This document shows positions 22,994-29,652 of a stretch of DNA of 33,789 bases, piece by piece. Numbering within the stretch: position 1 is the first letter of the stretch; every line of letters begins with the position of its first letter. A model generated the notes under the pieces. It had not been told where the DNA came from. It saw nothing but the letters and a program-made list of their open reading frames with translations, and searched no databases. The stretch comes from an uncultured Collinsella sp. (GTDB lineage: Bacteria > Actinomycetota > Coriobacteriia > Coriobacteriales > Coriobacteriaceae), in the NCBI GenBank assembly GCA_902465465.1, contig CABQNF010000002.1, positions 1-33,789 of the forward strand. The letters are read 5' to 3'. Both the position numbers and the translations under genes were made by a program.

Positions 22994-23914
22994 ATGCCCA
23001 AACGATTACTGAACATGTCCGCATCCGATTTTGCCGCCACGTCACCCATGGATCTAAAACAGGCAATTCTGGCTTCCGAGGGACGTACCATCATGGCGGA
23101 AAACGTACCCTCTTCCCAATTTCTCGGCGGCGTTACTAATGCAGAAATCGAACGTGCCGCAGGTGCCGACCTGCTTCTGTTTAACGCGCTCGATGTGTTC
23201 GATCCAGTTATTGCCGGTATTCCAGATGATCTCAATGAAAACCCGGTCACTTGGGTGAAGCGAGCATGCGGAAGGCCCATTGGCGTCAATCTGGAGCCAG
23301 TTGATAACGAGGCAGAGATGTCTGAATCCCGAACGGAAATCCCCATGGGTCGTCGCGTCTCTCCCAAGACCTTAGAAAAGGCTAACGAACTCGGATTTGA
23401 TTTTATCTGCCTGACGGGCAACCCTGGAACCGGCGTCTCCAACGATGCAATCGCCCATTCGATTAAACTCTCCAAAGAGCATTTCAATGGCCTGGTCATA
23501 GCCGGAAAAATGCATGGAGCGGGCGTTGCAGAACCTGTCATGACGCTCGAAATTGCGCGCAAGTTTGTTGACCTCGGCGTCGATATCCTTCTCGTGCCAG
23601 CCCCCTACACCGTCCCTTGCTTCCAAGAAGCAGACCTGCGCGCCATCGTAGACTTTGTACGATCCCACAACGTAGGCAAGTCAATTGAAGAGAAGGTTCT
23701 CGTCATGGCGGCGAACGGGACGAGTCAAGACTCCTGCGACAGCGAGACCATTAAGAAAATAGGCCTTGCAGCAAAAGCAGCCGGCGCTGACCTCCAACAT
23801 ATCGGGGACTCCATGAACGGTATTTGCCTGCCCCAGAATATCTTCACGCTCGGACAAGCCCTTCGTGGATACAGGCATCAGATCGTCATGCTGAGCCGCT
23901 CTGTGATACGTTAA
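22994..23914 (+). CDS. PTS-associated TIM-barrel-like protein of unknown function
   Basis: The 306-residue soluble protein has no signal peptide. The conserved-looking blocks are LKQAILASEGRTIMAE near the N-terminus, GVTNAEIERAAGADLLLFNALDVFDP, GRPIGVNLEP, DFICLTGNPGTGVSN, GVDILLVPAPYTVPCF and HIGDSMNGICLPQNI. The alternating beta/alpha pattern and the LNxFDVFxP and LTGNPxTGVSN segments recall a family found beside PTS genes and loosely annotated as PEP-phosphonomutase-like (I believe a DUF7916-type family). I cannot confirm this and no reaction is established. AAAGGAAG precedes the ATG. It is divergent from EIIBC4 and followed by the GntR gene, so a role in processing that transporter's product is a reasonable inference. 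Confidence 0.75.
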   Translation: MPKRLLNMSASDFAATSPMDLKQAILASEGRTIMAENVPSSQFLGGVTNAEIERAAGADLLLFNALDVFDPVIAGIPDDLNENPVTWVKRACGRPIGVNLEPVDNEAEMSESRTEIPMGRRVSPKTLEKANELGFDFICLTGNPGTGVSNDAIAHSIKLSKEHFNGLVIAGKMHGAGVAEPVMTLEIARKFVDLGVDILLVPAPYTVPCFQEADLRAIVDFVRSHNVGKSIEEKVLVMAANGTSQDSCDSETIKKIGLAAKAAGADLQHIGDSMNGICLPQNIFTLGQALRGYRHQIVMLSRSVIR

Positions 23915-23986
23915 GGTTACCTTGCCCACGTTACATCCCGACTGAGGCAACCATCAGGTATAACCAACATGCAAACTGAGGCTCTA

Positions 23987-24706
23987 ATGCTCGATACACA
24001 CGAAAAACGGCCACTCTATTTACAGCTCACCGACGCGCTGCTCAAGCAGATCGTCGATGAATATCAAGCAGACGATAAACTTCCAACAGAAATGGAACTC
24101 TGCGACGAATACGCCGTAAGCAGAACAACCGTCCGACTTGCCATGAGTGAGCTGGAGCGTCGTGGAAGTATCTATCGAATCCAAGGTAAGGGATCGTTTG
24201 TTGCACCGAAACGCGTTAGCGAGCTCAATTCACTTTTAGACTTTGACTTTACAAGCCATTGCGATGGCGTTGATCCGGATGCCATCACCAAACATTTCGG
24301 CGGCCTCACATCAGGTCGTCCAATTTCCGTAATGATGCTCCAACAATTTGGATGTCAAAGTCGCGATGAAATTCAGCGTCTTGAATTGACCTACGAACTT
24401 GAAGGCAGCTTCATAGGCGCTGATACGTTCTTCATTTCAAAGTCACGCGTTCCGAATAACCAGTTAGATTTTCAGGCATTTAGCAGAATCATGGACGACT
24501 TGTCCAAGTCTATCCAATCTGTTAGGGAAAGCTATAGAGCACGTCAGCTTAGCGATTCCGAAGCCAGTAATTATGGTGTTGCAAAACTTCCGGTCATCGA
24601 ACTGACTCATTATGCTTACGACTCCGGAGGCAAACTAATCTCAATTGTCTGCCGCACCGTCTTAACTGGGCGAATCCCTTATCAAAACTTTATTTTCAAG
24701 TCCTAA
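23987..24706 (+). CDS. GntR-family (HutC/UTRA type) transcriptional regulator
   Basis: The roughly 239-residue protein has an N-terminal winged helix (RPLYLQLTDALLKQI; LPTEMELCDEYAVSRTTVR; IYRIQGKGSFV) and a C-terminal UTRA-like small-molecule-binding domain (about 90-235) with TYELEGSFIGADTFFIS and ELTHYAYDSGGKLIS. The ATG at 23987 has GAGG five bases upstream; an in-frame ATG at 23969 is an alternative. It lies 72 bp after the TIM-barrel-like gene, probably in one transcript. UTRA regulators typically bind phosphorylated sugars, fitting control of EIIBC4 through the palindromes at 22706-22729 and 22930-22947 (inference). Confidence 0.88.
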   Translation: MLDTHEKRPLYLQLTDALLKQIVDEYQADDKLPTEMELCDEYAVSRTTVRLAMSELERRGSIYRIQGKGSFVAPKRVSELNSLLDFDFTSHCDGVDPDAITKHFGGLTSGRPISVMMLQQFGCQSRDEIQRLELTYELEGSFIGADTFFISKSRVPNNQLDFQAFSRIMDDLSKSIQSVRESYRARQLSDSEASNYGVAKLPVIELTHYAYDSGGKLISIVCRTVLTGRIPYQNFIFKS

Positions 24707-24722
24707 TGTTCTTTTTCTTTTG

Positions 24723-24858
24723 TCTCGATCTGTAACACGTAGCCGAGTTTTTAAGTCCTAACCGTTACAGATCGAGACAAACAAGGTAGGCCCCGCCGAA
24801 TTGTCTCAATCTGTAACATCTGGTTGGTGGTTTCACCCCTACCTGTTACAGGTTGAGA
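24723..24858. repeat. 55-bp palindrome cluster 4 (two units)
   Basis: The units are 24723-24777 and 24804-24858, 81 bp apart start to start, with 25-nt loops (AGCCGAGTTTTTAAGTCC in the first; a diverged TGGTTGGTGGTTTCACC in the second). The cluster fills most of the gap between the convergent GntR and lacR genes. A small GGAGG/CCTCC hairpin at about 24930-24947 is the only other structure there. Confidence 0.82.
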
Positions 24859-24978
24859 CGATTTGATAGTGGAGTCCTTATTTGCGCGTCATATCGCGTA
24901 GCGCTGACACGCTGGTTTCCACAATGACAGGAGGTAAAAGTCCTCCCGCATCACCCGTTGGCAATCCCGTAGCGATAA

Positions 24979-25743
24979 CTAGCAAATAACCTGCGTGTGT
25001 TCCTCGATGGCGGCACGATCCTCGGCGGCGATGCCCGGCTCGCACACCACGGCGTCCAAATTGTCCAGGCGGCAGAAGGTGTAGAAGTCGCGCTTGCCGA
25101 TCTTGCTGGAGTCGGCGATCAGATAGCGCGAGTCGGCCTTGCTAAAGGCGAGCTGCTGGATGCGGCCCTCTTCCATATTGGATGTAGACACGTCGCCGTC
25201 CAGAATGCCGTTGGCACCGATAAACGCCGCGTCGATGCCCAGTGCACGCAGGGTATCCTCGGCCGTTGGTCCCACAAAAGCGGCGGTGCGGCGACGGTAC
25301 ATGCCACCTACCAGGCACAGGTCACAGTCCTCGCGCGCCTCGAGCAGGTTAAAGACCGAAAGCGAGTTAGTCACGATACGCAGGCGGCACGCCGGCAGCA
25401 TCGAGGCCATCTGCTCCACCGTAGTGCCCGTGCCCAAAAAGATGGTCGAGCCTTCCTCGATAAGCCCCACAGCACGGTGCGCGATCTGCAGCTTTTCCTC
25501 GGCATGCTTGGTGCGCTTTTCGCTGTGCGAATACTCATGGCGCAACATAGCATGTGGACGGCCCTGCGCACTGCGGGCTCCACCGTGCACGCGCTCAATC
25601 TCGCCCAGGCTCGCGAGTTCCTCAAGGTCGCGGCGGATCGTCATATCCGAGACACCTAACGCATCAGAAATCTCTTTAACCGAGACCGTGCCTTGCTCTT
25701 CGAGCAGCTGCCGAACCTTATCCTGTCGCTCTGCCTTAATCAC
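24979..25743 (-). CDS. lacR: DeoR-family lactose phosphotransferase system repressor
   Basis: The 254-residue protein has an N-terminal DeoR helix-turn-helix (SVKEISDALGVSDMTIRRDL, about residues 19-38) and the linker HGGAR. The sugar-phosphate-sensing domain has GTGTTVEQMA and VTNSLSVFNLL (phosphate-binding loops), CLVGGMYRRRTAAFVGP, and FYTFCRLDNLDAVV near the end. Length and motif order match streptococcal/staphylococcal LacR, whose inducer is tagatose-6-phosphate. Regulation of lacAB and lacF is inferred from shared GAACAA-containing elements. A similar element at 25775-25796 upstream of this gene suggests autoregulation. No Shine-Dalgarno stronger than GAGGATTC is seen. It converges with the GntR gene. 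Confidence 0.9.
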   Translation of the reverse strand: MIKAERQDKVRQLLEEQGTVSVKEISDALGVSDMTIRRDLEELASLGEIERVHGGARSAQGRPHAMLRHEYSHSEKRTKHAEEKLQIAHRAVGLIEEGSTIFLGTGTTVEQMASMLPACRLRIVTNSLSVFNLLEAREDCDLCLVGGMYRRRTAAFVGPTAEDTLRALGIDAAFIGANGILDGDVSTSNMEEGRIQQLAFSKADSRYLIADSSKIGKRDFYTFCRLDNLDAVVCEPGIAAEDRAAIEEHTQVIC

Positions 25744-25774
25744 GATGAATCCTCGCCGTTCTTTGCGCGCATAT

Positions 25775-25797
25775 CATTCAAACAGTAACGAACAAAT
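25775..25797. promoter_or_regulatory. Presumed LacR autoregulatory operator
   Basis: CATTCAAAC (25775-25783), 6 bp and GAACAAAT (25790-25797) repeat the lacF upstream element with the same spacing. It lies 32 bp from the lacR start and also within the divergent lacR-galM gap, so it could affect both genes. Confidence 0.5.
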
Positions 25798-25949
25798 TGT
25801 ATCAGACTCGTGCGCGTCAAAAATGAACGCCCGCACAGCTCCAATCATCACTTTTTTGAGAAAAATACCCCCTGCTTTAGTGGGGTGTAGTGATAATCTC
25901 GCCTGTTCGCGCTACAGTTTGTCGGAAATACCTCGATGTTAGGAACCAA

Positions 25950-27002
25950 ATGATCACTTCCGAGCTTTTCGGCACCGCGCCGTGCGGTACCCCCGTTCAT
26001 CGTTACACCCTCAACGGGCCCGAGATCTGCGTTCGAATTATGGACTATGGCGCCACCGTGCTGGGTATCGACGTGCCCGACATCCCCGGCAACGTGCGCG
26101 ATGTGGTGCTGGGCTTCGATAAGCTCGAGGATTACTTTGACAACCCCGCCTGCTTTGGCGCGACCATCGGACCTGTGGCCAACCGCACTGCAGGTGCCAC
26201 GATCACCATCGCCGGCACGGACTGGCATATGCCCGCCAACGAGGGCGCCAACAACCTGCACAGCGATCTTGAGCATGGTCTGCACAAGCGCGTATGGGAC
26301 GTTGAGCTCGACGAGGTCCACAATGCCGTGCGCATGACCACCTCGCTTGAGGATGGCGAGTTGGGCCTTCCCGGCAACCGCACCTTTACGGCCGTGTTTA
26401 CCGTAACGCGTACCGGCTGCTTCCGTATCGAATATGGCTGCGAGAGCGACCGCGCCACGTACGTGTCCATGACCAACCACACGTACTTTAATCTTGCCGG
26501 TCATAACGCCGGCATGGACTGTGAGCACTTCTTTGTTGCTAACGCCACTCACTACCTGCCCATTAACGAGCAGAACATCCCCACCGGCGAGATTGCTCCG
26601 GTCGAGGGAACACCGTTTGACTTTCGCGAGCTGCGCCCCGTCGCGCCTGGCATGGAGGCCGACGACCCGCAGATTAAGCAGGCACGCGGCTACGACCACT
26701 GCCTGTGCATCGATGACTATCAGTACGGCCGCAACCTGCGTCGCGCCCTGCATGTCGAGGAGATGTGGACCGGCCGCGAGCTGGACTACTACACCACCGC
26801 CCCGGGCGTGCAGCTCTACACCGGCAATTGGTTGGGCGACGAGCACGCCAAGGACGATGCCAACTACGGCTGGGGCGCCGGCTTTGCCCTCGAGGCCGAG
26901 ATGTACCCCGACACGCCGCACCAGCCGCTGTTCCCGCAGGGCATTGTGGGCCCGGGTCATCCCTACAGCAATGTGATCGAGTACCACTTTATGAGGCACT
27001 AA
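25950..27002 (+). CDS. galM: Aldose 1-epimerase (galactose mutarotase)
   Basis: The protein is 350 residues from the ATG at 25950, which has TTAGGA upstream; the frame extends 20 codons further but without a Shine-Dalgarno. It interconverts alpha and beta anomers of galactose or glucose. Family hallmarks are DYGATVLGIDVPD, GPVANRTAG, the NEGANNLHSD segment with its substrate His, SMTNHTYFNLAG with the catalytic acid His, and the C-terminal FALEAEMYPDTPHQP with the catalytic base Glu. It is divergent from lacR. It is more canonical than LacX at the left edge, and the two are not close paralogues by eye. It ends at a terminator. Confidence 0.93.
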   Translation: MITSELFGTAPCGTPVHRYTLNGPEICVRIMDYGATVLGIDVPDIPGNVRDVVLGFDKLEDYFDNPACFGATIGPVANRTAGATITIAGTDWHMPANEGANNLHSDLEHGLHKRVWDVELDEVHNAVRMTTSLEDGELGLPGNRTFTAVFTVTRTGCFRIEYGCESDRATYVSMTNHTYFNLAGHNAGMDCEHFFVANATHYLPINEQNIPTGEIAPVEGTPFDFRELRPVAPGMEADDPQIKQARGYDHCLCIDDYQYGRNLRRALHVEEMWTGRELDYYTTAPGVQLYTGNWLGDEHAKDDANYGWGAGFALEAEMYPDTPHQPLFPQGIVGPGHPYSNVIEYHFMRH

Positions 27003-27030
27003 GCCCACAACGCGACATATCGCACAGCAG

Positions 27031-27063
27031 CGCCCGCCGGCACCACCGCCGACGGGCGTTTTG
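27031..27063 (+). terminator. Intrinsic terminator of galM
   Basis: CGCCCGCCGGC (27031-27041) and GCCGACGGGCG (27048-27058) form an 11-bp stem with one mismatch, followed by TTTTG. Confidence 0.85.
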
Positions 27064-27068
27064 CTACC

Positions 27069-27120
27069 TAGTCATTGGGGACGTTCTTAAATGACTAGCT
27101 GGATGGGGTCGGTGTTGGAG
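27069..27120 (+). repeat. Dispersed intergenic repeat, copy B
   Basis: CTAGTCATT (27069-27077) and AATGACTAG (27090-27098) form a perfect 9-bp inverted repeat around GGGGACGTTCTTA, followed by a G-rich tail ending GTTGGAG. It matches copy A (3505-3556, other strand) almost throughout. It abuts the stop codon of the next gene. Confidence 0.6.
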
Positions 27121-27558
27121 CTAGCGGATTTCTAGTTCTATGCCGAGCGCTTGCAGCTCTTTGAGGGCAGCGACGTCTGTGTCGTCTACGGCAACTGCGG
27201 GTGTTGCGGGACGCTTGCCCTCCCCTGCCTGCATATGGCCGATGCTGATCTTGGTGATCGGCACACCACCCTTAACCAGCGCGAGCGCATCGGCGGGTGA
27301 GGCCACCATAATCAGAATCCATTGACGCGGCGTTGCGGTATGAATGATATCGATGGTCCTTTGCACCGAGAAAAACCGCGTCCACACGCCCTCGGGCGCC
27401 GCGACCCTCATAGGCGCCCACTTGCGCGAATCAGCCGCAATCTCGTCGTTGACGATCAGGACGAGGTTGGAACCCACAACCTCGTTCCACAGTTCAACGT
27501 CTTGCCCGTAAATAAACCGGTCGTCGATACGCGTCAGGAGAATCTTGGGCTGAGCCAT
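27121..27558 (-). CDS. PTS mannose/fructose/sorbose-family EIIB-like protein lacking the phospho-His
   Basis: The protein is 145 residues from the ATG at 27558, preceded by GAGGCGGCG; an upstream ATG at 27585 has no Shine-Dalgarno. The fold signature is clear (LTRIDDR near the N-terminus, FFSVQRTIDIIHTATPRQ, LVKGGVPITKISIGHM, ALKELQALGIELEIR). In this family the N-terminal motif normally reads R-I-D-D/N-R-L-I-H-G-Q with the phosphorylated His. Here it is RIDDRFIYGQ, with Tyr17 at that position. The C-terminus stops at LEIR, slightly short of typical members, and abuts a dispersed repeat. No EIIA, EIIC or EIID neighbours exist. It may be a regulatory or decaying EIIB and is unlikely to transfer phosphate conventionally. 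Confidence 0.85.
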   Translation of the reverse strand: MAQPKILLTRIDDRFIYGQDVELWNEVVGSNLVLIVNDEIAADSRKWAPMRVAAPEGVWTRFFSVQRTIDIIHTATPRQWILIMVASPADALALVKGGVPITKISIGHMQAGEGKRPATPAVAVDDTDVAALKELQALGIELEIR

Positions 27559-27697
27559 CGCCGCCTCGTTTCGCTCGACATCCATACGATCTGGACGCCA
27601 GCAGCCAACTCAGCAGCAGGTCAAACGCCAAATGGGTGCCACAGACATCACGCTTCTAATATTAGTGCATTTAAAGTGAGAAAAGCCGTCAGAACAC

Positions 27698-27726
27698 TTG
27701 CGCGGATGAGCGATGTCCCGTATCAT
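27698..27726 (+). promoter_or_regulatory. tRNA-Thr promoter candidate
   Basis: TTGCGC (27698-27703) and TATCAT (27721-27726) are 17 bp apart, 40 bp before the tRNA. The roughly 140 bp between the EIIB gene and this promoter shows nothing recognisable. Confidence 0.55.
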
Positions 27727-27765
27727 AGACAGCCGTTGACGCCTCAGTTGCGTCACCACATGGCC

Positions 27766-27841
27766 GCCAGCGTAGCTCAGTTGGTAGAGCACCGCTCTCG
27801 TAAAGCGGGGGTCACCGGTTCGAGCCCGGTCGCTGGCTCCA
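27766..27841 (+). tRNA. tRNA-Thr (anticodon CGT)
   Basis: The 76-nt cloverleaf folds completely: acceptor GCCAGCG/CGCTGGC, D-arm GCTC/GAGC, anticodon stem CCGCT/AGCGG with loop CTCGTAA (anticodon CGT, reading ACG), variable GGGTC, T-arm ACCGG-TTCGAGC-CCGGT, discriminator T and encoded CCA. The 3' end of tRNA genes is a frequent integrase target, and the gene content changes just beyond it. Confidence 0.97.
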
Positions 27842-27853
27842 TTGCATTAGTGC

Positions 27854-27886
27854 AGCTCAGAAGCGTAATTGCTTCTGAGCTTTTTT
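27854..27886 (+). terminator. Intrinsic terminator of tRNA-Thr
   Basis: AGCTCAGAAGC (27854-27864) and GCTTCTGAGCT (27871-27881) form a perfect 11-bp stem, followed by a run of T to 27886. The following stretch to 28034 is A+T-rich and holds no gene I can support. Confidence 0.95.
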
Positions 27887-28033
27887 GTTTTCGCGTCTCT
27901 TTCCTCCTTCTCCGAGGAGTGAAAAAGGGGTGAAAAACTTTTTTAACTGTTTTCCATAAATAGCTAGCATCATCCAACGTTCACATTAGATCGAACAACA
28001 ATCCTGTTACGCATAGCCTAATTCCGCTGAGTA

Positions 28034-29071
28034 TCAGAGAAGAACGTCCGGATTATATGCATCCAGCTTCGCTTCTCCAGTCGCCAGTGACTCCTCCAGC
28101 CGGTCAGCATATTCAACAATAGAGCCGTAGAATATGGGAGTAAATCCGAACTTTTCGATAAAGAGGGGTTCCGCTACGTCAATCCTCTTCTTGGCAACCG
28201 CGGCCTCATCCTTTTCATAGTACCCAGTGCCAGGAATCCGCTCGTTTGCCTGCGGCAAGCACTTAAGCTGCCTACACAAGCGCGCCGACCCCTTTGAAAG
28301 ACCCATAAAGGTGATAGCACCAGAGATTACGCCACCGACGCCCACAACAACCTTGCCAGCGGCATCCCCCACCGTCTGCTTTGTTATCTTGATACCCATG
28401 AAGCTCAAGAGCTTCTTCAGGATCGGATACCAACTGGTCTTGGTTAGCGACTGGCGAGCGACCTTTTTCGCGACCGCCTCTTGGGCGTTTTTGGCGATTA
28501 CGGTTAGCATCGAATTCGCGCTGCCTACACCCATCATCACACCGAGCAACACTGCCATTTCGTAGAGAGTCTCGTCATCAACGTCGTCACATTCTTCAAA
28601 AAAGGTCTGCCAGCCATACAGGTATGCCAGTTTCTGCATAATCCTGAATGCGTGCACGTAGTATTACGTAATATCGGCAGGAATGGTGCCCACCATCGCG
28701 ACACCTCCGGGAAGACCCGCTGCAAAGGAAAAGGCGGTTGACTTCTTTGCCTCATAATCAATTACTTCTCTAGCAATTCTATCGATCAGGCCCACATCGA
28801 TTCCGGCGGTAACGGGGGTCGTTTCCACGGCAAACTCGACGACATCTTTATGGACACCCTTCCTCCTCAGCTCCGAGCGGAGGAAATGGGGCCGATCAAT
28901 TCTCACTCCCTTTAGCCGAGCAACTTTTTTCATAAAGTCAATCAAAAATCTCTGGGCCTCCGCCAACTGCTCATCGCTCTTGTCTTTTAACTCTGCAAAA
29001 GCCGAATCAACGAGAACAGCGACCCCAAGGCCCTCGCCCTCGTTTTTCTTTCCAAGCAGCCTGACGTCCAT
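28034..29071 (-). pseudogene. EcsC-family protein gene interrupted by one in-frame TAA
   Basis: The region reads as one continuous frame of about 345 codons from the ATG at 29071 (GGAAGG upstream), broken only by TAA at 28666-28664. The N-terminal part carries RIDRPHFLRSELRRKG, DVGLIDRIAREVIDYEAKKS and AGLPGGVAMVGTIPADI. The second part continues without frame change with YYVHAFRIMQKLAYLYGWQ, VAKKVARQSLTKTSWYPILKK and VGGVISGAITFMGL. Together these are the block order of EcsC-like membrane-associated proteins, which typically read ADxxQYYxH at the junction, so a CAA (Gln) to TAA change is the simplest explanation. The function of such stand-alone EcsC proteins is not established. Two truncated products via a GTG restart at 28657, or stop-codon readthrough, are possible. 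Confidence 0.8.
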
Positions 29072-29083
29072 ACAGCCTTCCAA

Positions 29084-29318
29084 TCAATGCGCCGCGCGGG
29101 CTATCGCGTTCTGCGACAGGCCGGACGCACGGAGCCTGAGGGCCTCCCTGGCCCTTATCCTTCTCGCCATGCTGTACCTCCTTGGTCTCGGCTGCATGGA
29201 TAGCCGGAACGTACCAGGGGGACGGTGCCGACGGGAATATCGGCGGTGCCGAACGGCAATATTCGGGATGTGAGCGGACGGTGTGTAAGCGCAATATCGC
29301 CGGTGTCAAAGAGGACAA
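29084..29318 (-). mobile_element. 5' remnant of an IS21-type insertion sequence
   Basis: A minus-strand ATG at 29170 begins a 28-residue frame (29170-29084) reading MARRIRAREALRLRASGLSQ then NAIARAAH and stop. This is what the N-terminal helix-turn-helix of an IS21 IstA transposase looks like, cut off after the first helices. Upstream (29185-29312) are three imperfect direct repeats containing CGATATTCCCG or CGAATATTGCC plus GGCACCG or a variant, resembling the multiple terminal repeats of IS21 elements. The rest of istA and istB are missing, replaced by the EcsC-like gene. Confidence 0.6.
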
Positions 29319-29367
29319 TTACTCAAACAGGTGAAGGAGGGCATCGAGGAGGATAAGGAGATTTACG

Positions 29368-29616
29368 GTGGCAATTAAGAAGCCAACTCGCCGCGTCATG
29401 CCCGTTGGAGAGGCGAGCATGACCCTCATGGGTAATCAAGACACACGAAACAAAGGGGATTCGACAAGTCGCAAGAAAGGGGAGTGCATCACCTTTTGGG
29501 TTACGGAAGAGCAGAAGCAAGAGATGAGCACCTACGCGGCGGAACACAACACCACGGTATCAAGGATCATCATCGAAGGCCTTGAGATACGCATGGGTAA
29601 AGGGCAATCATTATAG
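29368..29616 (+). CDS. Ribbon-helix-helix-type small DNA-binding protein (putative)
   Basis: The 82-residue protein starts at GTG 29368 with AAGGAG eight bases upstream. The C-terminal half (ITFWVTEEQKQEMSTYAAEH then NTTVSRIIIEGLEIRM) fits a beta-strand followed by two helices, as in ribbon-helix-helix (CopG/MetJ-like) regulators. The N-terminal half is basic and polar. Such proteins often serve as antitoxins, plasmid regulators or mobile-element auxiliaries. No toxin gene is adjacent. It converges with the ABC transporter gene 36 bp away. Confidence 0.65.
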   Translation: MAIKKPTRRVMPVGEASMTLMGNQDTRNKGDSTSRKKGECITFWVTEEQKQEMSTYAAEHNTTVSRIIIEGLEIRMGKGQSL

Positions 29617-29652
29617 CTTAGCCTTCTGCAATTGCTGCGACTCGATGCGGTC

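Noticed and set aside
9022..24858. The palindrome clusters as a CRISPR array
   Set aside because: Units are palindromic, few per cluster, and separated by similar-looking linkers rather than unique spacers; there is no cas gene.
9022..24858. The palindromes as ordinary terminators
   Set aside because: Any T-run lies inside the loop, not after the stem, and separate strong terminators already exist at 8952, 13964 and 18829.
29007..29318. A 103-residue minus-strand frame upstream of the EcsC-like gene
   Set aside because: It overlaps the EcsC start and the IS21-type remnant in another frame, and its translation is Pro/Arg/Ser-rich without domain character.
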